From Microbacterium sp. CH12i (lineage in GTDB: Bacteria > Actinomycetota > Actinomycetes > Actinomycetales > Microbacteriaceae), in assembly GCF_000685355.1 (NCBI RefSeq), contig NZ_JHET01000001.1, positions 124,001 through 188,000 on the forward strand: 64,000 bases of DNA, read 5' to 3'. Below, one piece after another: positions 36,418 through 45,158 of this stretch. The translations under genes and the position numbers were made by a program. The stretch's first letter is position 1. Each line of letters opens with the position of its first letter. The notes under the pieces were generated by a model, which saw only the letters and a program-made list of their open reading frames with translations, was not told the origin of the DNA and made no database searches.

Positions 36418-37728
36418 TTAGCCGACCGGGATGGGACGCAACCCGATCTGCACCACGGCCGGAGCCGGGGCTGCACAGCAACTTCCCGCGTTGTCGTCGA
36501 AGTCACCCGACCCGCCACACACGCCGGTATCCGGCAGGACGAGATCCTTGCGCGCGGCGGCTTCGTGATCTCCAGCGAGATGTGCCGTAACGCTGCGCAC
36601 CTGCTCGTATCCCGTCAGAGCAAGGAACGTCGGTGCACGCCCGTAGGACTTCACCCCAACGATGAAGAACCCGTGCTCGGGCTGCGCGAGCTCTCTGGCA
36701 CCTGTTGCCGATACCGAACCGCACGAGTGGATGTTCGGGTCGATCTCCGCGGCGATCCCGGCGACGGCATCGAGAGCGGGGTCAAGGCTGATACGCAGCT
36801 CGCGCAGCATCTCCGTGTCGGGCCGGAACCCGGTCAGGGCGAACACATGAGCGACGCCCACGACCTCACGTCCGTCCTCGGCGATGATCGTCAACGCCTC
36901 ATCCTCTTGACGGATTTCCGCGACCCGGAATCCGGTGACCAGGTTCACCAGACCCTCATCGATCATCCTGCGGGCGCGAGAGCCGAGCGCAGCGCGTTCC
37001 GGGAGCTCATCGCCGAGCCCACCACCGAAGACATTCATGGCGCTCCCGCGACGCAGAAGCCACGTGACGCGGGTGCCGGGCGATCGCCTGGCCAGTTCGC
37101 TCAGGCGCAGCACGGCATGCGTGGCGGAGTGCCCGGCGCCCACGACGACGACATGCGACCCGGCGAGTTCGGAGACGTCGTCAGGGATGCGGTACGAGAT
37201 CGAAGCCGAGGCCCTTGCTTCGCCGAGCGCGGGGAATCCATCACTGCCCGCCGGATTCGGAAGACCCCACGTGCCGCTTGCATCAATGACGGACCGGGCG
37301 CCCAGGCGCGATTCATGCCCGTCTGAGTCGACCAGGTGCACGATGAAGGGCTGACTCTTGCGCCCACCGTCGACGACCTTGTCACGCCCCTGACGAGAGA
37401 CGCCCGTCACTGTCGTGGCGTACCTCACCTGCTCTCCCAGAACGTCGGCGAGCGGCGCGAGGTATTCATTCACCCATTCGGCGCCGGTCGGGTATCCCGA
37501 GGCTGGGGCACTCCAGCCGGTGGATTCGAGGAGACGTCGTGCCGCCGCATCGGTCAGTTCCGGCCAGGCCGAGAAGAGCCGTACATGGCCCCATTCCGAA
37601 ACTGCTGCTGCGGGCCCCTCGCCACGCTCGAGGACAACGACGTCCACACCGCGTTCGGCAAGGTGCGCTGCTGCGGCAAGCCCCTGCGGGCCCGCCCCGA
37701 TCACGACAACTGGAAGCTCATCCATCAC
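36418..37728 (-). CDS. FAD/NAD(P)-dependent oxidoreductase of the arsenic module (ArsO-like)
   Basis: Encodes 436 residues. FAD motif VVIGAGPQGLAAAAHLAERG, a second dinucleotide motif VVVGAGHSATHAVLRLSE, and RVTWLLRR after it. This is the flavin monooxygenase-like family often found next to arsR in actinobacterial arsenic clusters and called ArsO; the reaction is not settled. The C-terminal segment DNAGSCCAAPAPAV contains a Cys pair that could bind As(III). It is divergent from an ArsR gene with dyads between them, so it is arsenic-regulated by inference. Confidence 0.78.
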   Translation of the reverse strand: MMDELPVVVIGAGPQGLAAAAHLAERGVDVVVLERGEGPAAAVSEWGHVRLFSAWPELTDAAARRLLESTGWSAPASGYPTGAEWVNEYLAPLADVLGEQVRYATTVTGVSRQGRDKVVDGGRKSQPFIVHLVDSDGHESRLGARSVIDASGTWGLPNPAGSDGFPALGEARASASISYRIPDDVSELAGSHVVVVGAGHSATHAVLRLSELARRSPGTRVTWLLRRGSAMNVFGGGLGDELPERAALGSRARRMIDEGLVNLVTGFRVAEIRQEDEALTIIAEDGREVVGVAHVFALTGFRPDTEMLRELRISLDPALDAVAGIAAEIDPNIHSCGSVSATGARELAQPEHGFFIVGVKSYGRAPTFLALTGYEQVRSVTAHLAGDHEAAARKDLVLPDTGVCGGSGDFDDNAGSCCAAPAPAVVQIGLRPIPVG

Positions 37729-37738
37729 ATCTCCTCAA

Positions 37739-37790
37739 ATCGAAGTTATTCGATATGAAAAGAGTTCCGCATCTATCGAAGAATGTCAAT
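37739..37790. promoter_or_regulatory. ArsR operator candidates
   Basis: ATCGAA-GTTA-TTCGAT (37739-37754) is a perfect 6-bp dyad. ATCGAAGAATGTCAAT (37775-37790) repeats the left half with a degenerate right half. They lie between the ArsO-like gene and the divergent ArsR gene. Confidence 0.6.
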
Positions 37791-37808
37791 ACGTGTCAGA
37801 CTAGCCCC

Positions 37809-38150
37809 GTGAGCTTGCCAACCACCATCGAAGCGAACACCTGCTGCGTGCCGCGCATCACATCTTCGCTCACCGCAGAGGACGCGGAACGTGTCGCCCG
37901 CGTGTTCAAAGCACTCGGGGACCCCACGCGCGTCAGGCTGCTGTCGTTGATCGCGGCCGGCGCCGGCGGTGAGGCATGCATCTGTGATCTCACAGAGCCG
38001 GTGGGGCTTTCGCAAGGGACGGTCTCTCATCATATGAAGCTGCTCACCGATGCCGGTCTGGTGACGCGGGAGCAACGGGGTAAGTGGGCGTACTTCGCTC
38101 TCAATGACGGCGCGCTGGATGCGGCGGCTGACGCACTTCGTTCGGTATGA
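37809..38150 (+). CDS. arsR: ArsR-family arsenic repressor
   Basis: Encodes 113 residues from the GTG at 37809; no ribosome site is visible, so the mRNA is probably leaderless. CCVPRITSSLTAEDAERVAR at the N-terminus has a Cys pair. VFKALGDPTRVRLLSLIAAG leads to EACICDLTEPVGLSQGTVSH and HHMKLLTDAGLVTREQRGKW. The CxC in ACICDL with the N-terminal CC is a typical As(III) site. It overlaps the next, truncated transporter gene by ATGA. It probably controls the ArsO-like gene and itself. Confidence 0.9.
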   Translation: MSLPTTIEANTCCVPRITSSLTAEDAERVARVFKALGDPTRVRLLSLIAAGAGGEACICDLTEPVGLSQGTVSHHMKLLTDAGLVTREQRGKWAYFALNDGALDAAADALRSV

Positions 38151-38330
38151 CCGCTGTGGAGGCGCCGCCCCGCTCGGGTGAGCGTGTGGCCGCGCTCTCC
38201 GTAGGGCGGGTCATCAGCTGGGGAATCCGTGCTCTATCAAGCGGCTTTCACGGTCATCGCCTGCCGGTACGGTGCGCGTCGTCGCGGCGCAATGACGATC
38301 CTGACCTTGGCCGGCGGCCTCGCCTCTACC
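38147..38330 (+). pseudogene. N-terminal fragment of an MFS transporter, truncated at a module junction
   Basis: Begins with the ATG overlapping the ArsR stop codon: SGERVAALSVGRVISWG. After one frame slip near 38225 it continues VLYQAAFTVIACRYGARRRG then AMTILTLAGGLAS. This is the start of an MFS permease of the kind that follows arsR in other actinobacteria. Similarity ends near 38330, where a reverse-strand zinc-ribbon remnant begins. Only about 60 of roughly 400 codons remain, so this one is a true gene remnant created by recombination. Confidence 0.7.
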
Positions 38331-38394
38331 GCAGCTTCTTACGGGGAAGCGATCGCCCGCAGCATGTGCACACCTGGTCGGAGTCAGTTGCGAT
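38326..38394 (-). pseudogene. Remnant of a zinc-ribbon protein
   Basis: Reads VCTCCGRSLPRKKLR then stop. It matches the first half of the intact protein at 50142-50294 (ACTCCGRHLPRKKLHALGDD). The start codon is ATC instead of ATG, and the second CxxC half is missing. It overlaps the thioredoxin-like gene by 11 bp, exactly as the intact copy does. It marks the edge of a duplicated cassette. Confidence 0.7.
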
Positions 38395-38694
38395 GAGTGA
38401 GGATGGCCTCTCGGATCTGCTCGACCGTCGGGAGACCAGCGAGACCCGCCAGGGTTGCATAGATTCGGCAGGCTAAGTCGACGCTGGTATCAGCACCGGG
38501 GAAGAGGTCTTCTCCGTTCAGGGTGATCGTGGGGGATCCCGCGAAGGGAACCTCTGCCGCGTCTTTTTTAGAGCGGATGAGTCGATAGTGCAGTTCTGTT
38601 GCTTCGTGGCCCGTCTCTCGTAGGGCTTCGGAAACACGCGCCCGGCTTCGATCCAGCTGGGGCATTCAGCGATGTGTAACGGTTCGATCTTCAT
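38384..38694 (-). pseudogene. Thioredoxin-like protein (alkylmercury-lyase-associated type), frame broken
   Basis: From the ATG at 38694, the frame reads MKIEPLHIAECPSWIEAG, then slips near 38640, and continues RARVSEALRETGHEATELHY, FAGSPTITLNGEDLFPG and LAGLPTVEQIREA. The intact paralogue at 50284-50595 gives the correct frame. The GSPT cis-Pro motif and the single active-site-like Cys (ECPSW) fit the small thioredoxin-fold proteins found in mercury and arsenic loci. The role is unknown. Confidence 0.75.
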
Positions 38695-38710
38695 GGTTCC
38701 AGGATCCTCC

Positions 38711-38930
38711 TTATTCGGTGCTCAATCTTGGGGGTGCATGGGTGATCCCACTGTCGTCGACGATGAGCATGTCGCCGGCGTTGGTGATCGCGATGGCCTG
38801 TGCGGTCCCGTGAATGGTTCCGACCTCTGTCCATTGCGTCGCTCCCGCGGTGATGACCCAGATCTGCCCACCGATTCCGACGCCGACGCCGACGCGCAGA
38901 AGGTGGCGCCACGAGGGTCACACCGGAGGT
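38711..38930 (-). pseudogene. C-terminal remnant of an F510_1955-type protein
   Basis: In the frame ending at TAA 38711-38713 it reads IGGQIWVITAGATQWTEVG, HGTAQAIAITNAGDMLIVDD and SGITHAPPRLSTE. This resembles the C-terminus of the full-length copy at 43808-44647 (DGVLWTEDENGTWHHLESLQ, ALTVIDDRVILVDDRGI). The upstream part is absent, and similarity stops at the edge of the res-like repeat at 38934. This suggests that recombination at that repeat removed the rest of the gene. Confidence 0.6.
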
Positions 38931-38933
38931 CCA

Positions 38934-39027
38934 CCGAAAACGATCGTTTTCGGCTATCTAGCTCACGAATCCGGGATTCGGTTTCCAGAAACGTGCGCCG
39001 TAACGATCTTTCGGCAGGCGTATTCGG
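38934..39027. repeat. Res-like repeat, copy 1
   Basis: CCGAAAACGATCGTTTTCGG (38934-38953) is a perfect 20-bp palindrome centred on AT. After 31 nt comes CCAGAAACG (38985) ... CTTTCGG (39008-39014), an inverted pair of half-sites. Then GTATTCGG ends at 39027. The total is 94 nt. Copy 2 has identical length and spacing. The three-subsite layout resembles serine-resolvase res sites. It separates the arsenic side from the copper module. Confidence 0.65.
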
Positions 39028-39118
39028 CGAGAGCCGGGGGGATTCGACCCTCGGCGTTAGCGGCCTGTTGCCTCATCGAGGGCGTCGGTCAAGTCGCTGA
39101 GCTGGGTGAGCTCGAGTA

Positions 39119-39325
39119 GTGGTTTCGCGGTGCCTGGACGCATGCGAGCACTCGAATGCCGTGGTCATCATCCCGGTCGACAGTGACGCGGACGAGTCCG
39201 TATGGATTGGCGGTGCCAACGTCGACGAGACGACGGCGGATGTCGTCACGTGGCTCAGTGACGACACGAACCCTGCACGTCGGCCGGCGCTCGTCGACAT
39301 CCGGCAGTTCTCGCGACCCGACTAA
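39119..39325 (+). CDS. Small hypothetical protein between repeat copy 1 and csoR
   Basis: Encodes 68 residues from a GTG: HSNAVVIIPVDSDADESVWI, then TADVVTWLSDDTN and VDIRQFSRPD. Codon third positions are GC-rich and the composition is protein-like, but I recognise no family. The opposite strand is also open here, and the segment near 39040-39110 looks like a gene end on the minus strand (LLELTQLSDLTDALDEATGR). The whole 39028-39467 stretch may therefore be a decayed gene. Low confidence. Confidence 0.3.
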   Translation: MVSRCLDACEHSNAVVIIPVDSDADESVWIGGANVDETTADVVTWLSDDTNPARRPALVDIRQFSRPD

Positions 39326-39467
39326 ACCGACACGAGCTGGAAGAAGAGGTCGAGCGGGGGCGGTGACGCGTCGCATGCAGGCCGACACAGCTGGCGCGAG
39401 TACATGCGCACGAGGAATCGAACTGCTTGCGCTTCACCGGTCCGGGCACTTTCGAATCTGCCGCGAG

Positions 39468-39788
39468 TCAGCGAACGAGGCGGGCGATCGCCTGAGACGC
39501 TTCCCGGACCTTCTCTTCGGCGATGTCGCTGCCGGCGCGAGCTGCATCTGCCACACAGTGGCGCAGGTGGTCTTCGAGGAGCCCGACGGCAACGCTCTGC
39601 AGGGCGCTGGTCAGTGCGGAGATCTGAGTGAGGATGTCAATGCAGTACTTCTCGTCCTCGACCATGCGGTGGATGCCGCGTGATTGTCCGTCGATGCGCT
39701 TGAGGCGAGCAAGGTAGCGGGCTTTGTCCGTGATGTACCCGTGCTCTGTGTGGTTGCAGGACGTTGTAGGGACGGTGGTATCAGCCAT
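39468..39788 (-). CDS. csoR: CsoR-family copper-sensing repressor
   Basis: Encodes 106 residues of the DUF156 family. KARYLARLKRIDGQSRGIHR is the family signature. The Cu(I) ligands fit the canonical pattern: Cys49, His74 and Cys78 (YCIDILTQ, EDHLRHC), with spacings of 25 and 4. When copper binds, the repressor leaves its operator. Two matching GC palindromes occur at 42406 and 45159. It is the last gene of the leftward YHS-copper ATPase-csoR unit. Confidence 0.92.
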   Translation of the reverse strand: MADTTVPTTSCNHTEHGYITDKARYLARLKRIDGQSRGIHRMVEDEKYCIDILTQISALTSALQSVAVGLLEDHLRHCVADAARAGSDIAEEKVREASQAIARLVR

Positions 39789-39809
39789 CTGGATCTCCGG
39801 CGGTTGTGG

Positions 39810-42018
39810 TCAGCGGTTCAGGATGACGCGGGTCGTGGTGTCGGGGCGGAGGTCGAGTCGGCGCAGCAGTTGTGCGTTGAGGGCGACGACGATGGTGGAT
39901 AGTGACATGAGGATCGCTCCGACCGACATCGGGAGCACGAATCCGATGGGGGCGAGGACGCCGGCGGCGAGAGGGACGGAGATGATGTTGTATCCGGCAG
40001 CCCACCAGAGATTCTGCTTCATCTTCCGGTACGAAGCCCGTGACAGTTCGATCACGGAGAGTACCGAGCGGGGGTCGTCGCTTGCGAGGATGACACCAGC
40101 AGAGGCGATCGCGACATCTGTGCCCGCACCGATCGCCAGCCCAACGTCGGCCTGCGCGAGGGCAGGGGCGTCGTTGACGCCGTCGCCGACCATTGCGACC
40201 TTACGGCCCTCGTTCTGGAGTTGTTGGACCTTGGCGGCCTTGTCCTCCGGGCGTACTCCGGCGAAGACGCGGTCGATGCCGAGGTCTTGGGCGACGGCCT
40301 GCGCCACGGCTTCCGCGTCGCCGGTAATCATCACCACTTGCACGTCGAGTGCGTGGAGGGCGTCGACGGCTTCCCGGGATTCCGAGCGCACCTCGTCGGC
40401 GAGTTTCACGCGCGACGACGCGGCCGTCCTGGATGACGTGCAGGATGATCGCGCCATCCGTCCGCCACTGATCGGCGACCGGGAGCTCGTCGGCGTTCTC
40501 CTCGGTGAGCAGGTGCGGTCCACCGACTCGGATGATCTTCCCGTCGACGGTCGCTGTGACGCCCACAGCGGGCGAGGAAGTGAAGTCGCCGTTGCGCGGG
40601 ATGGTGAGCTGCTTGTCGGCGGCTGCGCGCACGATGGCCTTCGCGAGCGGGTGCTCACTATCAGTTTCTGCGGCGGCGGCCAGTGCGAGGATCTGGTCGG
40701 GGTCGGTGCCGTCGACGACGGAAATCTCGGAGACGACGGGCTCGCCCTTGGTGAGGGTGCCGGTCTTGTCGAACAGGACCGTGTCGATGGTGCGCATGCT
40801 TTCGAGCGCGAGCCGGTCTTTGACGAGAACGCCGCCCCGGGCGGCGCGTTCGGTGGCGATTGAGACGACCAGCGGGATGGCCAGGCCCAGCGCGTGCGGG
40901 CAGGCGATGACGAGGACGGTGATGGTGCGGATGACAGCCGCGTCAGGCAAGCCGACCAACGTCCAGACGATCGCGGTGATCGCCGCAGCACCCAGGGCGA
41001 ACCAGAACAGCCATCCGGCGGCGGTGTCCGCGAGCCGCTGTGCGCGGGACGAGGAGCTTTGCGCTTGGGTGACGAGACGTTGGATGCCGGCGAGGGTCGT
41101 GTCGTCGCCGGTCGCGGTGATCTCGACGCGAAGCCCGGAATCGGTGGCAACGGTGCCGGCTGTGACGTGGTCGCCGCTGCCGCGTTCCACGGTGCGGGAC
41201 TCGCCCGTGACCATGGACTCGTCCATCGAGGCCCGTCCGTCGACGATGCGCCCGTCGGCGGGGACGCTGCCACCCGGCCGTACGATGACAACGTCGCCGA
41301 CGACGAGATCGGTCGGTGAGACCGTGACGACCTGGTCATTCTCGACGCGCTCTGCCTCATCGGGGAGAAGAGCGGCGAGTGAGTCCAGGGCGGAAGTCGT
41401 CTGGGCGAGGGAGCGCATCTCGATCCAGTGCCCGAGAAGCATGATGACGATGAGGAGGGCGAGCTCCCACCAGAAGTCTAGTTCGTGATGGAGCACGCCG
41501 AGCGTCGCGCCCCAGGAGGCGGCGAACGCGACGGTGATCGCGAGGCCAATGAGCAGCATCATGCCGGGCTTGCGAGCGCGGAGCTCGCTGACTGCACCGA
41601 CGAGGAACGGCTTTCCACCCCACGCGTACATGACAGTGCCCAGCACCGGGGATACCCAGGACAGACCCGGAATATCGGGGAGGGTGTAGCCGAGGATCAT
41701 CGAGAACATGCCCGACAACGCGACCGTGGGGACGGCGAGGACGAGCATGATCCAGAACAGGCGACGGAACTGCCCGACGTGGTCGCCATGGCCTGCATGA
41801 CCGCCGTGTCCAGCGTGGGTGTTGTGACCGGAGGGCGCGTTGTCGCTTCCGTGGTCTCTGTGACTGTGCGCGGCCGCGTCTGACTGCGGTGCATGCGCCA
41901 TTGCTTGATGTCCCGCGTGCGCATCGTGGTCAGTTTCGGTCGTCACTGCGGGGGTCGACGCCGCGTGGTCGTGGTGGGCGTGGGTGTGCTCCGCGCCGTC
42001 GTTACGCGAGTGGCTCAT
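39810..42018 (-). pseudogene. Copper-translocating P1B-type ATPase (CPH type), frame broken by one base
   Basis: About 735 residues when rejoined. A His-rich N-terminus (HTHAHHDHAA, then HNTHAGHGGHAGHGDHVG) replaces the usual CxxC domains. Membrane motif [20 protein letters not shown] has CPH instead of CPC, marking the CopB-like P1B-3 branch. Further motifs are MVTGES, phosphorylation site DKTGTLTKG, the HP-motif in DSEHPLAKA and [11 protein letters not shown]. The frame slips near 40413, where one base is missing in GTCGTCGCGCGTG. It exports copper from the cytosol and is preceded by a YHS protein. Confidence 0.92.
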
Positions 42019-42089
42019 GGGCCTATCCTCCTCGGAATTGAGAACCGTGGGGCTGACTTGTCTGGCGTGCCCCGCACCGTGAAACGGTG

Positions 42090-42350
42090 TCAGGCAGCAG
42101 CGGTGGCGTACTTAGCCGGGTCGGCGTCGAACGCGGGCTCGCATCCAGCGCAGCAGAAGTAGTACCGGGTGCCGTCGTAATCGCGGTACAGGCCAGCAGC
42201 TTCTGCATCCGCCTTGATGACGGTGCTGCCTACCATCACAGGACATTCGGCGAGATCTTCCGCGGGCGGGGTGAGGAGATCCTTGCGTCCTTCGGCGTCG
42301 ACGGAACCGTGGCTGTTGCGGCTGCAGCAGGATCCAGTGGAGTCTGACAT
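42090..42350 (-). CDS. YHS-domain protein of the copper module
   Basis: Encodes 86 residues. CPVMVGSTVIKADAEAAGLY followed by YDGTRYYFCCAGCEPAFDAD is a YHS metal-binding domain, and the N-terminus adds a CC pair (GSCCSRNS). Such domains occur fused to or next to copper P-type ATPases and are thought to deliver metal. It is the first gene of the leftward unit and lies just downstream of the CsoR box at 42406. Confidence 0.87.
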   Translation of the reverse strand: MSDSTGSCCSRNSHGSVDAEGRKDLLTPPAEDLAECPVMVGSTVIKADAEAAGLYRDYDGTRYYFCCAGCEPAFDADPAKYATAAA

Positions 42351-42405
42351 GTTTTGTTCCTCTTTCTCTCAAACACCGGAGTGCGGCGTCGGTATGCCTA
42401 ACGAT

Positions 42406-42422
42406 ATACCCCCTGGGGGTAT
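42406..42422. promoter_or_regulatory. CsoR operator, perfect palindrome
   Basis: ATACCCCCTGGGGGTAT is a perfect dyad and matches the known CsoR operator pattern (TACCCCnnnGGGGTA type). It lies between the divergent YHS-ATPase-csoR and DUF6153-DUF305 transcripts and can control both. Confidence 0.85.
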
Positions 42423-42519
42423 TCCGCACTAGGATATACATGGCGGCGCTGAAGGATCAGGGCGGGCGGCCGCATAGATCGTGGTGTTAGCATCCTGCAC
42501 GGAATGGAGGAGGCCGAGT

Positions 42520-42963
42520 ATGCACGTCGCAGTTCGTGGCGCACGTCCGCAGTTGTCGTTGCGCGCGTTGTTGATGCTCGGCGGGGCCACGCTGATGGTT
42601 ATCGTCGGCTTGCTGGCGATGCACACCTTCACCTCCGAACCTGCGGGACACGGATCCGTCGGACTCACCCACTCCGCAGCCGGGGAGGAGCACGCCACCG
42701 TAGCGGCGTCAAACGTCGCGAGCGAGTCCACCGCGTGTGAGGGTGCGTGTCATGTGAACACCGGACATGGGCAGGGTCACAACGAGATGCTGATTGCGTG
42801 CGTGCTGGCGTTGCTTGCCGGTCTGCTTCTCCTCCTCCCTCCGATATTGATTCAGCGTCACCGGCTGCCCCCTCACCGTGCTGTAAGCCTGGTGAGGTGG
42901 GAAGCGATCGGGATCCTTCCCCGGGCACCCTCGCTGACGTTCCTTTCGATAAGTCGCACCTGA
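42520..42963 (+). CDS. DUF6153-type membrane protein
   Basis: Encodes 147 residues from the ATG at 42520, behind GGAGGAGG. The transmembrane helix LRALLMLGGATLMVIVGLLA is followed by a loop rich in His and Cys (HGSVGLTHSAAGEEH, ACEGACHVNTGHGQGHN). A second helix, IACVLALLAGLLLLLPPILI, comes next. I recall this organisation as DUF6153, found in actinobacterial copper loci. The loop probably faces outside and could bind copper. It heads the rightward copper transcript. Confidence 0.75.
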   Translation: MHVAVRGARPQLSLRALLMLGGATLMVIVGLLAMHTFTSEPAGHGSVGLTHSAAGEEHATVAASNVASESTACEGACHVNTGHGQGHNEMLIACVLALLAGLLLLLPPILIQRHRLPPHRAVSLVRWEAIGILPRAPSLTFLSISRT

Positions 42964-43054
42964 GTAGTCGCCGCCGACCCTGATGGGTCGGATTCCTGGC
43001 GCCGTCTGGCGCCATCATTTGCGAACCCTCACACGACGTATCGAAGGAACAACC

Positions 43055-43663
43055 ATGAATAAGAAGATTCCCGTTGCTGTCAGTACGGGTGTACTGACCC
43101 TTGCACTGGTTCTCACCGGCTGCGCTGACAACAGCACGGCACCGTCCAGCGAATCCACCTCCCCGTCTCAGTCGTCGTCGACTTCGGCAGCGAACGAGGC
43201 TGACGAGATGTTCGTCACGATGATGATCCCTCATCACGAGCAGGCGATCGAGATGGCCGACATGCTGCTAGCTAAAGACGGTGCCGACGCACGCGTGGTG
43301 GAACTTGCCGAGCAGATCAAGGCGGCGCAGGGCCCCGAGATCGACAAGATGCTCGGATGGCTCGAAGACTGGGGTGTGGAGTACGACCCCGACTCCATGG
43401 GAGGCATGGATCACGGTTCGATGGGCGGTGACGACAGCATGATGTCCGAAGAGGACATGACCATGTTGGAGAGCGCGGATGCTGTCGAGGCGAACAGCCT
43501 GTTCCTGGAGCAGATGATCGTGCACCACGAAGGTGCCGTCGACATGGCGCAGACGGCGCTTGATGATGCGCAGAACCCGGACGTCCTCGAGCTCGCGCAA
43601 CAGGTGATCGACGACCAGACGGCGGAGATCGCCACGATGCAGGAACTCCTCGGCCAGCTGTAG
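43055..43663 (+). CDS. DUF305 copper-associated lipoprotein
   Basis: Encodes 202 residues. Lipobox VLTGCADN near residue 24. Two DUF305 repeats follow, each with the diagnostic HH motif: MFVTMMIPHHEQAIEMADML and FLEQMIVHHEGAVDMAQTAL. The Met/His-rich linker between them (MGGMDHGSMGGDDSMM) is typical of extracytoplasmic copper binding. DUF305 proteins are ferritin-like bundles. It is probably a copper buffer anchored to the outer face of the membrane. A GC hairpin after the gene probably ends the transcript. Confidence 0.9.
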   Translation: MNKKIPVAVSTGVLTLALVLTGCADNSTAPSSESTSPSQSSSTSAANEADEMFVTMMIPHHEQAIEMADMLLAKDGADARVVELAEQIKAAQGPEIDKMLGWLEDWGVEYDPDSMGGMDHGSMGGDDSMMSEEDMTMLESADAVEANSLFLEQMIVHHEGAVDMAQTALDDAQNPDVLELAQQVIDDQTAEIATMQELLGQL

Positions 43664-43669
43664 GAATCC

Positions 43670-43704
43670 TCCGGGCGGGCCGGTATCCGATCGTCCCGCC
43701 CGGA
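43670..43704 (+). terminator. Hairpin after the DUF305 gene
   Basis: TCCGGGCGGG (43670-43679) pairs perfectly with CCCGCCCGGA (43695-43704), a 10-bp GC stem with a 15-nt loop, 7 bp after the stop. It is probably a terminator or a partial one before the next gene. Confidence 0.6.
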
Positions 43705-43807
43705 CCTGTCATCCGTGCTGCCCCATTGCGGCAGCAGTCAGACGTCGGCGTGCTCTTGTTGCGCGTCGTGAAGCCAGGCCCGCTTGAGGCCACTAACGGA
43801 AACCATC

Positions 43808-44647
43808 ATGAAACGCTCACTCCTTCTCGCAACCGTCACTGTGACCGTCCTGGCGGCTGTCGCCACCGGATGCACCGCGACACCGCTCGGCAACCCGGAC
43901 TCAGCTCCCCGCATCGACCACATCCACGGCATCGCCCAAGATCCCCGGGGCGATGATCTGCTGGTGGCCACGCACAACGGAATCTTCACTCTCACACCAG
44001 ATGGGGATATCTCCGGCCCGATCGGCGGTCACGCCTTCGACGCCATGGGATTCACGGTCTCGGGAGACGCGCTGTTCGCCTCCGGGCATCCCGGCGAAAA
44101 GACCCCGGCCGAACTCGGATCGCCCAACCTCGGCATCATCCGCAGCGACGACTACGGGAACACTTGGTCGCCTATTGCTCTCAACGGAACCACCGACTTC
44201 CACATCCTCACCGCGGCCCCGGACGGCACCCTCTACGGCGTCCCCTCTAGCCAAGTGAACCTGCTCACCAGCACAGACGAGGGAAACAACTGGACGGAGC
44301 GTGCGTCCCTCGGCGCCGCTGATCTCGCGGTCACCGAATCCGGTTTGTACGCTGCAGCCGAAGAAGGCGTTCTCTTCAGCAGCGACGGCGGTAACACATT
44401 CACTCCAGTCGACGGAACACCTGTGCTCTACGCGCTGGAGGCTCGCACCGATGGCACTCTTCTCGGCGCAGGCACCGATGGCGTCCTGTGGACAGAGGAT
44501 GAAAATGGAACCTGGCATCACCTCGAATCCCTCCAAGGCGCCGTTCAAGCCCTCACGGTCATCGACGACCGCGTCATCCTCGTCGATGACCGGGGCATCG
44601 TTGAAGTCTCACCGGACAGCACCACTGTGCTGAGTCCCGCCCAATAA
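43808..44647 (+). CDS. F510_1955-type secreted beta-propeller lipoprotein
   Basis: Encodes 279 residues. Lipobox AVATGCTA near residue 22. The mature part is a beta-propeller with glycosyl-hydrolase-type Asp-box repeats: IRSDDYGNTWSPI, TSTDEGNNWTER, SSDGGNTFTPV. It opens with RIDHIHGIAQDPRGDDLLVA. The family is routinely annotated F510_1955 glycosylhydrolase, but no catalytic residues are evident. It travels with DUF305 genes in copper islands, so a role in binding or sensing at the cell surface is likelier than sugar hydrolysis. Confidence 0.82.
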   Translation: MKRSLLLATVTVTVLAAVATGCTATPLGNPDSAPRIDHIHGIAQDPRGDDLLVATHNGIFTLTPDGDISGPIGGHAFDAMGFTVSGDALFASGHPGEKTPAELGSPNLGIIRSDDYGNTWSPIALNGTTDFHILTAAPDGTLYGVPSSQVNLLTSTDEGNNWTERASLGAADLAVTESGLYAAAEEGVLFSSDGGNTFTPVDGTPVLYALEARTDGTLLGAGTDGVLWTEDENGTWHHLESLQGAVQALTVIDDRVILVDDRGIVEVSPDSTTVLSPAQ

Positions 44648-44681
44648 CGCGGGCGCAAAGACCTGTGCCCAAGGATTCCTC

Positions 44682-44795
44682 GTGAAAGCGCCCAAGAACC
44701 CCTTTCGGAACCTCGTGTTGTTCGTCATCGTGGCGACGGTCGCCGTTGCTCTCCTCGCCGCTGCTAGTTTTCTCGCCATTGGAGCGATCTTCTGA
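44682..44795 (+). CDS. 37-residue single-pass membrane protein
   Basis: GTG at 44682 opens VKAPKNPFRNLVLFVIVATV, then AVALLAAASFLAIGAIF, ending at TGA 44793-44795. It has a basic N-terminus and one long transmembrane helix. The stop overlaps the next start (TGATG), which supports translation. It may serve as a small subunit or chaperone in the copper module. The function is unknown. Confidence 0.6.
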   Translation: MKAPKNPFRNLVLFVIVATVAVALLAAASFLAIGAIF

Positions 44796-45109
44796 TGACC
44801 CCCACCGGCTCCAGATCCCCCTTCGACTCGATGCACCATCTGACGGCCGTGCACTCGTCCTCACCCGGCGCGCCTTCGCCTCGCAGTCCCGCGGAGCGGA
44901 CGCATCGAAGGCTCGTGCGTCTTGGATATATGCTCTTGATCTGCGGTCCAGCCCTCGCGCTCGCGCATCTGATCAGTGATGCCCAATCGACCGACGTCGC
45001 TTGGTGGACGTACACGATCGCCAGCTTTGACATCGCCGTAATCATGGTCATTGTCGCCCTGGCTCTGATCCTTCGAGCTCCACCCAGTCACGCTGCAGAA
45101 ACGGAATAA
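44795..45109 (+). CDS. Small two-helix membrane protein of the copper module
   Basis: Encodes 104 residues. A Ser/Pro/His-rich N-terminus of about 40 residues (DSMHHLTAVHSSSPGAPSPR) is followed by two hydrophobic helices (GYMLLICGPALALAHLISDA, then TIASFDIAVIMVIVALALIL). The coupled start suggests it works with the preceding 37-residue protein. No family is recognised. Confidence 0.6.
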   Translation: MTPTGSRSPFDSMHHLTAVHSSSPGAPSPRSPAERTHRRLVRLGYMLLICGPALALAHLISDAQSTDVAWWTYTIASFDIAVIMVIVALALILRAPPSHAAETE

Positions 45110-45158
45110 TCGTCACCGCACAGTAATCGCTGCGACGATGATCTGCCGCTGAACTACC

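Noticed and set aside
38934..39027. Tn3-family terminal inverted repeat
   Set aside because: The segment AGAAACG...CGTAAG recalls Tn3 ends, but there is no GGGG terminus, no inverted partner and no transposase. All three copies are direct, which suits res-like sites better.
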